The notes under the pieces: model-generated
Databases searched by the model: none
Seen by the model: only the letters and a program-made list of their open reading frames with translations
What the model was told of the DNA's origin: nothing
Made by a program: the position numbers and the translations under genes
In this document: piece by piece, positions 18,194-28,305 of the stretch
Layout: the number at the start of each line of letters is the position of its first letter
How positions within the stretch are numbered: the first letter of the stretch is position 1
Assembly (NCBI RefSeq): GCF_003846445.2
Contig: NZ_CP030139.2
Span: forward strand, 1,674,001-1,738,000
Direction of reading: 5' to 3'
DNA length: 64,000 nt
Origin: Synechococcus elongatus PCC 11801
GTDB taxonomy: Bacteria; Cyanobacteriota; Cyanobacteriia; Synechococcales; Synechococcaceae

Positions 18194-19000
18194 CTAAACC
18201 TCTGCAGATGCAGACTCCAAGCCAACCTGATCGGAATAGGCGACCGCGATCGCGCAAAGCGTCACAGGAATCGTGACCAGCAGGCCCACACAGCAAGCGA
18301 GAAAACCAAGGACATTGATGGCACTGAGCAAAACTAGAAAGCCAAAGGCAGACCACCAACGCGGGGCAATGACTTGACGGCTCAGCTCCAACGCATTGAA
18401 CACACTAATCTGGCGATCGAGGACGATCGGGGTCACGAACAAATAGCTCACGCCGATATAGGTCGCAGCCGCGATCGCCAGCAAAACACCCACGATCGCA
18501 ATGCCCACCAATCCTTCTACTGGCGTTCCAGCTTGATTGAGCAAAAAGGCGACTGCCCCGAACACGAGCGCGATCACGAAGACGACGATAAAGATAATGA
18601 AGCCGATTAAAAAGCTGGTCAGGACCAAGGGCCAAAAGCGCCGAAAGCCCTTGAAGAAATCACTGAACTCCGGGGTTTGGTGCTGAAGCTGCAGGAGGGC
18701 AGCAACCATAGGTCCTGCACCCAAGGGCGTTCCCACCAGCCAGGAGATCAGATTGAAGGGCAGATCAACCAGTTGAGGCACCCACTCTGGGCACTCATCC
18801 ACTGAGGCCACGATCGTTAAACAAGCAGCGATCTGGAGCAGGCTTGAGGCCATGCCCAAAATGAAACCAAAGGCAAACAGCACCAGACCAAAAGGCACAT
18901 AGAGCTGCCAGTTCTGGCGAAACAGCTGCCAGCCTCGCTCAAGGTACAGACTCGGCTCAAATGGGCGATCGCGGCCAACGGGAAGTGGGGAGACCATCAC
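18194..19000 (-). CDS. Polytopic membrane protein, function unknown
   Basis: 268 residues with five or six hydrophobic helices (VPFGLVLFAFGFILGMASSL, LTSFLIGFIIFIVVFVIALV, GIAIVGVLLAIAAATYIGVS, FGFLVLLSAINVLGFLACCV). The N-terminal cytoplasmic stretch has FEPSLYLERGWQLFRQNWQL, a pattern seen in membrane proteins of the DUF975/YciC-like type, where a W/F-rich amphipathic helix precedes the first segment. A motif near the C-terminal end, NALELSRQVIAPRWWSAFGF, is also typical of that group. I do not recognise a reaction. A second ATG one codon downstream is an equally good start. It begins 90 bp downstream of the response regulator stop on the same strand. Confidence 0.65.
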   Translation of the reverse strand: MMVSPLPVGRDRPFEPSLYLERGWQLFRQNWQLYVPFGLVLFAFGFILGMASSLLQIAACLTIVASVDECPEWVPQLVDLPFNLISWLVGTPLGAGPMVAALLQLQHQTPEFSDFFKGFRRFWPLVLTSFLIGFIIFIVVFVIALVFGAVAFLLNQAGTPVEGLVGIAIVGVLLAIAAATYIGVSYLFVTPIVLDRQISVFNALELSRQVIAPRWWSAFGFLVLLSAINVLGFLACCVGLLVTIPVTLCAIAVAYSDQVGLESASAEV

Positions 19001-19090
19001 CTTTTTCTCTGAGGAAGATTTTTACAGGGTGCCCCAGGTAAGCGGGTTTGGCGATCGTTTATCAATGGGCACTGGTGCCAAAGCAGCGCT

Positions 19091-19798
19091 TCAAGAGACT
19101 GCAAGACGGGTCGGCGCAAGATCCGGGGCAAAGCGATAGCCAACATTACGTACGGTTTGCAGCAGTTGGGGCGCTTGAGGGTTTTGTTCGAGTTTTTTGC
19201 GCAGCGACAGGATGTGTGTATCCACCGTGCGGGGGTTATCGATCGCATTTGGCCAAGCACGCCGCAACAAATCTGAGCGACTGAGGGGCTGGCCTTGCGC
19301 TTGCACCAAGACGTAAAGCAAGCTGAATTCCTGCGGGGTCAGATCGATCGCACGACCACGATGCTCGACGCGGCGCTGCACCAAATCGACAACCAGCTCT
19401 CCAAACTCCAGCCGACTGACGGGCTGAGGGCGCTGACGGCGTAATAGGGCTTGAACCCGTGCCAGAAATTCCTGCAAGCCAAAGGGCTTCTTGAGATAGT
19501 CATCCGCACCGGCTTGTAGCCCAGCCACTACATCCGCTTCACCGGATCGCGCCGAAATCATCAAGATCAAGGCGTCGAAATCTTGGGCCTGTAGCCAACG
19601 ACAATACTCCAGGCCACTACCATCTGGCAGATCAATAGCCAGCACAATCAAGTTTGGACATTGCGATCGCAGCAGTTGACGCGCTTCGCTCAGACCCGCT
19701 GCTAGCGCTACTTCGAGCCCCAACTGACTCAGATGCCAGCGCAACAGCGATCGCAGCTGGGGATTACCTTCAATGACATGGACGATCGCTGCCGTCAC
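19091..19798 (-). CDS. nblR: Atypical OmpR-family response regulator, probably NblR
   Basis: 235 residues from the GTG read at 19796-19798. The C-terminal winged helix is normal (DLTPQEFSLLYVLVQAQGQP, SRSDLLRRAWPNAIDNPRTV, HILSLRKKLEQNPQAPQLLQ, VRNVGYRFAPD). The receiver is not. The acidic pair at the end of strand 1 is replaced by IVHVIEGNP, and the phosphoacceptor position reads VLAIDLPDG with Ala where Asp is expected and an Asp two residues on. The Lys is kept in ADDYLKKPFG. This matches what I recall of S. elongatus NblR, which controls phycobilisome degradation during nutrient stress and works without canonical phosphorylation. The symbol rests on memory, not a search. It is monocistronic or leads into the membrane protein gene. 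Confidence 0.75.
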   Translation of the reverse strand: MTAAIVHVIEGNPQLRSLLRWHLSQLGLEVALAAGLSEARQLLRSQCPNLIVLAIDLPDGSGLEYCRWLQAQDFDALILMISARSGEADVVAGLQAGADDYLKKPFGLQEFLARVQALLRRQRPQPVSRLEFGELVVDLVQRRVEHRGRAIDLTPQEFSLLYVLVQAQGQPLSRSDLLRRAWPNAIDNPRTVDTHILSLRKKLEQNPQAPQLLQTVRNVGYRFAPDLAPTRLAVS

Positions 19799-20060
19799 AT
19801 TGATCGATCCCTTGTGAATCGTCAAATTACAGTAACAAGTTCGCACTCGTTGCTTCTGTATTCGCCTTTACGGGCTAGTTTCCAGAAATGGCTTGTCTTC
19901 TTAGGAACCGCGATCGCGGTCGAAGCTGTCTATGATCGAGAAGCAATCTTTAACCTCTTCTTCCAAATCTGAGCCCCTAGTCTTTGGCAAGCTCAAGAAA
20001 AGATGAGAGGCCCGACCACTCAAGGTTCGCTACTCCATTGACGGTGCAGAGAGGAGCACA

Positions 20061-20312
20061 ATGTTGCAGGATACAGATACCGTTCGCCACTATCAGCGAC
20101 TGACCGATGCCATGGTGCAGCTGTGGGAACGCGGTTATCGACCTGATGACATTCGCCTCTACATCGAAGGCTATCTGGCAGCGCTGCGGCAAAACGGCAG
20201 CCTTGAAGCTTTTTGGCTGCACCGGCTCGAAGAACAAGTGATTCGCTTCCTCTACGATCCCTCAAACTTTGAGGTCTATCCGTATCCGCAGGCGCAGCGC
20301 GATCGCTACTAG
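20061..20312 (+). CDS. Small conserved cyanobacterial protein (DUF6761-like)
   Basis: 83 residues, entirely soluble and helical: RHYQRLTDAMVQLWERGYRP, DIRLYIEGYLAALRQNGS and AFWLHRLEEQVIRFLYDPSN. I associate this with a cyanobacteria-specific family of unknown function, tentatively DUF6761. A strong Shine-Dalgarno, GAGAGGAG, sits a few bases before the ATG at 20061, and a perfect terminator follows at 20331-20353, so this is a well-defined, probably well-expressed single gene. Conserved aromatic and charged positions suggest a protein-protein interaction role, but nothing more can be claimed. Confidence 0.8.
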   Translation: MLQDTDTVRHYQRLTDAMVQLWERGYRPDDIRLYIEGYLAALRQNGSLEAFWLHRLEEQVIRFLYDPSNFEVYPYPQAQRDRY

Positions 20313-20330
20313 GGCAAACTCAATTCTGAT

Positions 20331-20353
20331 AAGGGGCGCAAGCCCCTTGTTTT
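20331..20353 (+). terminator. Intrinsic terminator of the DUF6761-like gene
   Basis: AAGGGGC (20331-20337) and GCCCCTT (20342-20348) form a perfect 7-bp stem with a GCAA tetraloop, followed by GTTTTG. Confidence 0.85.
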
Positions 20354-20385
20354 GTCGGGGGCGATCACTGCCGCTGGTCACTAGG

Positions 20386-20874
20386 TTATTTCTGGGATGC
20401 TGCAGTATCTGGCATCTTCGAAGAATGATGGTGAACAATCAGCCACTTCCCATCGTCTTGACGTTCGTAGATGTAGGTGTAGCGTGCTTGCACTGTCTGA
20501 GGTTTGCCATCCGCACCCGTCAGGCTGAAGGTATAGGTGCCGACATCAAAAGCGATATTGCAACCCAGCTTGACAGTCCGCTGATTGATCTGACCTTGAG
20601 GACGTAGCTTCAAGAACTCAACAAAATACGCCTGAATTGTCTCTGGACTCGTCTTCGGTTCGTTAGCAACGGTTGCCAAGAGAACGGCATTGGGAGCGTA
20701 GTTGCGGGCAACAGCAGCAGGATCAAGGGTTGCTAGCGATTGGTTCCAGCGATCAAACAGCGCGGTGACGTCAGTAGTACTAACCGGTGCGCAGGTCAAT
20801 GGACTGGCCGGCGGATTGGCCCACGCTGGGGTCACGGTGCCCGCAACAACCAAAGCGGTGAGAAGCCATTTCAT
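20386..20874 (-). CDS. Secreted SnoaL/DUF4440-like (NTF2-fold) protein
   Basis: 162 residues. A clear Sec signal peptide, MKWLLTALVVAGTVTPAWA, ends at an AWA cleavage motif. The mature domain has the NTF2-like layout seen in SgcJ/EcaC and calmodulin-kinase-association-like proteins: TALFDRWNQSLATLDPAAVA and YAPNAVLLATVANEPKTSPE, then QAYFVEFLKLRPQGQINQRT, and finally QARYTYIYERQDDGKWLIVH with HHHSSKMP. The paired strands carrying HHHSS are typical of this fold. Proteins of this type may bind small ligands or calcium, but none is proven here. It should be periplasmic or secreted. Convergent with the DUF6761-like gene. Confidence 0.75.
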   Translation of the reverse strand: MKWLLTALVVAGTVTPAWANPPASPLTCAPVSTTDVTALFDRWNQSLATLDPAAVARNYAPNAVLLATVANEPKTSPETIQAYFVEFLKLRPQGQINQRTVKLGCNIAFDVGTYTFSLTGADGKPQTVQARYTYIYERQDDGKWLIVHHHSSKMPDTAASQK

Positions 20875-21038
20875 GGGCGATCGCTTTCCAAGTTCAATCT
20901 AGTCAGACAGCCCTATCTTGGGCGAGGCATGAACACTCCGCTGAACATTCTTAATGTTTTGCAGAAAAACTCAGCATCTCTGAAGAGCATCAACTCAGCC
21001 CGCGATAATGCGAAAGCAACGCTTCAGTCTGAGCTGAG

Positions 21039-21737
21039 ATGGATCGACAGCAACAACTTCGCAGCCTGCAGGGTGGTCTAATTGTTTCCTGTCAGGCGCC
21101 CGCTGATTCACCCCTGCATCAGCCGGAGATCATTGCTGCGATCGCCGCTGCAGCAGTGCAGAGAGGAGCCATCGGCATTCGCTTGGATACACCCGAACAT
21201 GTGCGAGCCGTCCGCGATCGTCTACCCGACACGCCGATCATTGGCCTGTGGAAGCGCACCTTTCCTGAGAGTCCGGTCTACATCACGCCACGCTACGCCG
21301 AAGCCGAAGCGATCGCAGCTGCCGGAGCTGACATCATTGCCTTGGACTGCACTCTGCGCCCCCGTCCGGACGGCGAAGATTTCCGCCAAATCATTCCACG
21401 CATTCAGCAGGAACTGGGCCGCCTCGTGATGGCGGATGTTGACACAATGGAAGCAGCGATCGCGGCTGCCGAAGCCGGAGCCGATCTCATTGGCACGACG
21501 CTCTATGGATATACGGAAGCAACACAGGGACAAACACCGCCGGGCTGGGATTTACTAGCGGCAGCTGTCCAGCAACTTCCGAACACACCCATGATCTGCG
21601 AGGGCGGAATTGCCAGTGCTCAAGCGGCCCGCCAAGCCTGTGATCGCGGTGCCTTTGCGGTAGTGGTTGGAACAGCAATTACAGGCATTGATTTACAGGT
21701 ACAGGCGTATGTGGCTGCGCTCAATGCAAGGCTCTAA
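21039..21737 (+). CDS. nanE: N-acetylmannosamine-6-phosphate 2-epimerase
   Basis: TIM-barrel epimerase that interconverts ManNAc-6-P and GlcNAc-6-P. The 232-residue product has the family blocks GGLIVSCQAPADSPLHQPEI, GAIGIRLDTPEHVRAVRDRL, PIIGLWKRTFPESPVYITPR, ADIIALDCTLRPRPDGEDFR, VMADVDTMEAAIAAAEAGAD, IGTTLYGYTE and MICEGGIASAQAARQA, ending in FAVVVGTAITG. The Lys of GLWKR and the Glu of CEGGI are the expected catalytic residues. No sialic-acid lyase or ManNAc kinase gene is near, so a role in amino-sugar recycling or cell-surface sugar synthesis is more likely than sialic acid catabolism. metK follows after 96 bp. Confidence 0.92.
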   Translation: MDRQQQLRSLQGGLIVSCQAPADSPLHQPEIIAAIAAAAVQRGAIGIRLDTPEHVRAVRDRLPDTPIIGLWKRTFPESPVYITPRYAEAEAIAAAGADIIALDCTLRPRPDGEDFRQIIPRIQQELGRLVMADVDTMEAAIAAAEAGADLIGTTLYGYTEATQGQTPPGWDLLAAAVQQLPNTPMICEGGIASAQAARQACDRGAFAVVVGTAITGIDLQVQAYVAALNARL

Positions 21738-21833
21738 ATTGTCGCTCAGATGATCCTCAAGGGGGGCAGCCCCGCGCTAGACTGCTTTAGCCCTTGGTTG
21801 TTGGGCAAGCTTTTTCGGTAAGAGGATCCGTCG
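21738..21833 (+). promoter_or_regulatory. Structured 5' leader of metK with sequestered ribosome-binding site
   Basis: GATCCTC (21752-21758) is a perfect complement of GAGGATC (21822-21828), which contains the metK Shine-Dalgarno. Inside this closing stem, AAGGG (21759-21763) can pair with CCCTT (21791-21795), and GCAG (21766-21769) with CTGC (21782-21785). The fold would hide the SD. It matches no SAM riboswitch class I know. Regulation is inferred. Confidence 0.45.
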
Positions 21834-24367
<2,534 letters not shown>

Positions 24368-24440
24368 CTGGCTTTGAATCGCAAGCTAAAGAGAACCTGA
24401 ATAGTCCCTCTGACTCAGCCCTAGTACTTGCACTCTGAAG

Positions 24441-24462
24441 TGAACAGTTGTGTCACTGTTCA
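24441..24462. promoter_or_regulatory. Perfect 8-bp inverted repeat upstream of the agmatine deiminase gene
   Basis: TGAACAGT, six bases, ACTGTTCA: a perfect dyad 28 bp before the start codon at 24490. There is no T run, so it looks more like an operator or mRNA hairpin than a terminator. The binding protein is unknown. Confidence 0.5.
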
Positions 24463-24489
24463 GGCAAATTAAAGAGGCGATCGCGGCGC

Positions 24490-25878
24490 ATGAATCAGAA
24501 GTTGAGCCGGTTCCTCAAATACTCTTGGGGCTATGTTTTGATGGCTTGTTCGCTCGCGATCGCACTAGTGTTCAGCAACCCTGTTAAAGCAAAGTTACCA
24601 CTAGGCGATCGCCCAACTTGGGGAAATGCTGTCACAGAAACTAGCCCTGCTTACCGGCAAGCACTCAGCCAAGCAAAGACGTTTCGGATGCCGGCTGAGT
24701 TTGAACCGATCGCCTCAATCTGGATGGCTTATCCAACCTATGAAAATCGGGAGGGTTATCCATCTCAGGTAGTGCAGGAAGCGATGGTCAAAGCGATCGC
24801 ACCAACAGTCAAAATTGATTTTCTATTGAATGAATCTGAAGAAGAAGCGATCGTGAATGGTTGGCTCAAAACAGCAGGGATTCCAGCTAGCCAAGTTCGC
24901 TATCACGTGGTTCCTCACGAGGACCTTTGGATTCGCGATATGGGCCCGATTTTTGCAGTGAATACGAATCAAACTCAAGTTGTTGATTTTGGCTTCAATG
25001 CTTGGAGTTATCTTGCTGCCACTGATCCAGTAGCGATGACTGATGAACAGGTCGATCGCAAGGTGGCTGGCGATCTTGATTTGCCCATTCTTCGCTCGAG
25101 CTTAATTAGTGAGGGCGGCAATCGAGAATTTAATGGCAAAGGCACATTGATGCTGACAGAAGCGGTCGAGCTACAGCGCAATCCTGGTCTAACTAAACAA
25201 GAGATTGAGACGGAACTAAAACGGGTCTTTAATCTTAAAAAAGTGATTTGGCTGAAGGAAGGTGTCATCGATGACGAACTGTCCTATCGTGGTAAGTTGC
25301 CAGATGGGAGTCTGACAGTATTAGCGACCGGTGGCCATATTGATGAATATGCGCGTTTCGTTGATCCCAATACGATTTTATTGGCGGAAGTAACTGCAGA
25401 AGAACGAGCGACTGATCCCCTGGCTGCAATCAACTATCAGCGGCTGGAGGAGAATTTGAAAATTCTGCAAGCTGCGACCGATCAGGATGGAAAGCCCTTT
25501 CGAATCGTTCGGATTCCTGCGGCTAAGCCCATTCACGTGACCATGACTCAAAAAGATTCCATCTTTCAGGCTCTGCAAGAACTCACGTTTGAAGATAGCA
25601 CCGTGATTCAAGATGATGATCAGATCAAAACAATTTTGGCCGCTAGCTATCTGAACTTTGTCATCGCCAATGATGTTGTGATTATTCCTAGCTACTGGCA
25701 GCCGGGTCGTGATTTGGAATATCAGCAAAAAGACCAAGCTGCTCTAGCTGTCTTTGAGTCAGTCTTTCCTAACAAGAAGATCGTGATGATCAACCCAGAA
25801 AACATCAACGCCGGTGGTGGCGGCATGCATTGCATCGTTCAGCAGCAAGCTGTCGTTGATGAAGCGATCACTAAATAA
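24490..25878 (+). CDS. Agmatine deiminase (peptidyl-arginine deiminase family) with signal peptide
   Basis: Hydrolyses agmatine to N-carbamoylputrescine, part of arginine-to-polyamine metabolism. From the ATG at 24490 the product has 462 residues. Family motifs: FEPIASIWMAYPTYENREGY, VVPHEDLWIRDMGPIF (with the acidic substrate contacts), EGGNREFNGKGT, ATGGHIDEYARFVDPNTILL and the C-terminal catalytic GGGGMHC, Cys448. Unlike most agmatine deiminases it begins with an export signal: basic MNQKLSRFLKYSWGY, a hydrophobic core ACSLAIALVF and an AxA-like VKA site near residue 34. A LMAC sequence in the core is a weak lipobox alternative. It is probably periplasmic or thylakoid-lumenal, which is odd for a polyamine-pathway enzyme. 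Confidence 0.87.
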   Translation: MNQKLSRFLKYSWGYVLMACSLAIALVFSNPVKAKLPLGDRPTWGNAVTETSPAYRQALSQAKTFRMPAEFEPIASIWMAYPTYENREGYPSQVVQEAMVKAIAPTVKIDFLLNESEEEAIVNGWLKTAGIPASQVRYHVVPHEDLWIRDMGPIFAVNTNQTQVVDFGFNAWSYLAATDPVAMTDEQVDRKVAGDLDLPILRSSLISEGGNREFNGKGTLMLTEAVELQRNPGLTKQEIETELKRVFNLKKVIWLKEGVIDDELSYRGKLPDGSLTVLATGGHIDEYARFVDPNTILLAEVTAEERATDPLAAINYQRLEENLKILQAATDQDGKPFRIVRIPAAKPIHVTMTQKDSIFQALQELTFEDSTVIQDDDQIKTILAASYLNFVIANDVVIIPSYWQPGRDLEYQQKDQAALAVFESVFPNKKIVMINPENINAGGGGMHCIVQQQAVVDEAITK

Positions 25879-25941
25879 TCAACCAACGTCTAGCTAGCAA
25901 AGCAGTTAGCAGAAGCTAGCGATCGCTACTGGATTAAAAAA

Positions 25942-26028
25942 CGGAGAGGGTGGGATTCGAACCCACGTCGGCTGTTACCCCGAACCTCATTTCGAGTGAG
26001 GCGCATTCGACCACTCTGCCACCTCTCC
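25942..26028 (-). tRNA. tRNA-Ser, anticodon CGA
   Basis: The minus strand folds into a class II tRNA. The acceptor stem GGAGAGG pairs with CCTCTCC, discriminator G. The anticodon arm CCTCA-CTCGAAA-TGAGG holds anticodon CGA (plus-strand 25992-25994, reading TCG). There is a long variable arm with TCGG/CCGA and a T arm GTGGG-TTCGAAT-CCCAC. It reads codon UCG. CCA is not encoded; a run of T follows on the minus strand and may end transcription. Confidence 0.97.
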
Positions 26029-26065
26029 AGGTGTTTAGCCATCTTACAACCCAACCTCGACGGAA

Positions 26066-28240
26066 TCAAAGCAATCCCGGGCGAGAAGTTTGAGCGATCG
26101 CGGATTGTAGGGAGCCATTGGGAGTCCAGCGCCAGGCTTGATGGCGAGTGCGGCCATCGGGTTGTCGCGTGCTGGCGTCACTGGATTGCAGACTGGTGGG
26201 AGCCGTACTGCCACTGATCCATCCTTTGATTTGAATTGACGGTAGCCAGCCCCGAGGGAGGCGATCGCTTTCTGACCAGAGCCAAGCTTGGGAGGGTAAT
26301 GGAGGCAGATCGCGCAGGCTCCAACGATCGCTACCGCGTTGAAACAGCCAGAGCCACTGCTCGCCCTGCCAGCTCAGTTGCCAGAGATTCGGCGTACGGC
26401 TGAGCCACTGTAATTTCAGGTTGGGCCACTGAATTGCTTGTCCCGGTTGCAGACTTTGCGAACTGAAAATTTGGCGAATCGGCCATTGATCCTGAACGGT
26501 ACAGCGATCGCTGAGCTGCAGGACCCAGTCCAGTTGATTGATGCCCTGTTGTTCTAGGTAAGGCTGGAGATCCCAACGTAAGCTGCGATCGCTGGCTCCA
26601 CAGACCAAGCCCACCTGACCGCGATCGCGCACAACAGCGAGCGGCCCATCACTGCTCAAAAACAGAATTTCCTGCTGGGTCGCTGCTTGGGCCAGTCCTG
26701 GCAGCAAGACGATCGCAATCAACGCCACTGCCAGCGATCGCCAACGGCGGCGCAGTCGGGGCCAAGTCAGCAGCAGCGCATAGCTGAGATAGCAGAGCAG
26801 CACGACGACCATCGCAATCTGTCCAGTTGCCCAAGTTGCTCCGGGTAGATTGGCGATCGCACTCACGATGCTGATCAGGAGCCAGAGTGGTGCACCAAGC
26901 AGCCAAGCTGCAACACTCCCAAGGGGCAGCCAAACCAGCGAGAGTAGACCAGCCCAAACGCCACCAATCCCCAAAATTGCTAAGAGTGGTGTCACCAGCA
27001 CATTGGCCGGAATTGCGTAGGGAGAGAGGGTGCCAAAGGCGTGCAGTTGCAGCGGTAGCGTCCAGATTGTGGCAGCTAGTGGCACGGCAATCAGGACCGC
27101 CAGTCGAGGCGGTAGCCAGTCCAAGCGATCGGTAATCGGTTGCACACTGACGACTAGCCCCAAGGTTGCCAAAAAGCTGAACTGAAAGCCTAGGTCTTCA
27201 ATCCAGAGCGGTTGCCAGAGCAGCAGCGCAGTTGCCACCAAAAGCAGGGTCGGGAGCGTCTGGGGCGATCGCTGGCGTAGCAGTGCCCAGAGCTGGACTT
27301 CGCCCATCAGGAACGCCCGCAACAGCGATGCAGAACTGCCCGCAATACCCAGAAAACTAATCAGGGTGAGAGTGCCGATCGCGGCTTGCCAACGAGGCGA
27401 GAGGCTACGGCAGCAAGCTAGGGTCAACCCCAGCAGCAAGGCAACCTGAAAGCCGGAGGCAGCCGTCGCATGGGCCAAGCCACAGCGCAGGAAATCTTCG
27501 GGGAGCGTCCCCGGGAGTCGGGCTAAGCCATTGCCAAAGCTCAGGGCGGCTAGGGCTGAACCTTGATCGGAACCTAAGCCTTGTCGGAAGGCAGCCAAGA
27601 TGCGGCGACGCACCGGCTCGAGGCTCCAGAGCGGCGGATTGTCTTCCTTGAGTAGTTGTCCTCGAAATTCACTGAAAATTGATTGGCGCTGCAGGTAGCG
27701 CTGGCGATCGAAACCAGCAGGATTGCGTGGCGCTTGCAGCGATCGCAGCTCTCCTTCGAGAACAACTGTTTGCCCGGGCTGTAGCCCCTCTGCCACGGCA
27801 GTTAAGCGAACTGCGACCTGCCCTTGAAGTCCCTGACTTGGAGGGAGTTTCAGGGCTGTTTCAGAAGGATTGGGCGACCAAGTTTGGGCCGTCAGTGTGA
27901 AGGATTGGCCTTGGGCTTGCAGGCGGGGGCGATCGCTGATAGTTCCGACTAAAACGCCTGACCCTTGATCAGCCCAGCGGCTGATGTCTGTTGCACTCGG
28001 TGTCGGTAAGCGTAGGTAAAACCAAAAGCCGGCGGCGTAAAGCGCGATCGCCGCCCAAAGCCAGATGCGGAACGAGAACCGTCGCTGCCCCGATCGCGGT
28101 AAAAGCGGATAGCCTGCGATCGCGATTGCTGCCCAGACTAGGCCGGCAAAGACCCAGCCAACCGGCAATGGTGACTGACTGGCGAGGAAGAAACCCGCGA
28201 TCGCGAAAGCACAGCAGAGATAGACTGCCGTGGGCGCCAT
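26066..28240 (-). CDS. comEC: DNA uptake channel ComEC/Rec2
   Basis: Inner-membrane channel that takes up single-stranded DNA in natural transformation, for which S. elongatus is known. 724 residues from the ATG read at 28238-28240. Order: N-terminal hydrophobic segments, a DUF4131-like soluble part (GVLVGTISDRPRLQAQGQSF, VRLTAVAEGLQPGQTVVLEG), the competence domain with many helices (CGLAHATAASGFQVALLLGL, GIAGSSASLLRAFLMGEVQL), then a C-terminal beta-lactamase-like remnant of about 200 residues. In that remnant the HxHxDH metal site is missing; the equivalent strand reads LDWVLQLSDRCTVQDQ. It lies downstream of glyQ on the same strand, 65 bp away. Confidence 0.93.
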   Translation of the reverse strand: MAPTAVYLCCAFAIAGFFLASQSPLPVGWVFAGLVWAAIAIAGYPLLPRSGQRRFSFRIWLWAAIALYAAGFWFYLRLPTPSATDISRWADQGSGVLVGTISDRPRLQAQGQSFTLTAQTWSPNPSETALKLPPSQGLQGQVAVRLTAVAEGLQPGQTVVLEGELRSLQAPRNPAGFDRQRYLQRQSIFSEFRGQLLKEDNPPLWSLEPVRRRILAAFRQGLGSDQGSALAALSFGNGLARLPGTLPEDFLRCGLAHATAASGFQVALLLGLTLACCRSLSPRWQAAIGTLTLISFLGIAGSSASLLRAFLMGEVQLWALLRQRSPQTLPTLLLVATALLLWQPLWIEDLGFQFSFLATLGLVVSVQPITDRLDWLPPRLAVLIAVPLAATIWTLPLQLHAFGTLSPYAIPANVLVTPLLAILGIGGVWAGLLSLVWLPLGSVAAWLLGAPLWLLISIVSAIANLPGATWATGQIAMVVVLLCYLSYALLLTWPRLRRRWRSLAVALIAIVLLPGLAQAATQQEILFLSSDGPLAVVRDRGQVGLVCGASDRSLRWDLQPYLEQQGINQLDWVLQLSDRCTVQDQWPIRQIFSSQSLQPGQAIQWPNLKLQWLSRTPNLWQLSWQGEQWLWLFQRGSDRWSLRDLPPLPSQAWLWSESDRLPRGWLPSIQIKGWISGSTAPTSLQSSDASTRQPDGRTRHQAWRWTPNGSLQSAIAQTSRPGLL

Positions 28241-28305
28241 GAATCCATCCACAAACGCTGTTGCTTAGGAAGCCCAGTCCAGTGCAAAGAGTTGCGATCG
28301 CCTGC

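Noticed and set aside
21738-21833. Known SAM riboswitch (class I or II) before metK
   Set aside because: I do not see the class I CTTATCAAGAG-type or class II core sequences; only a simpler stem arrangement is visible.
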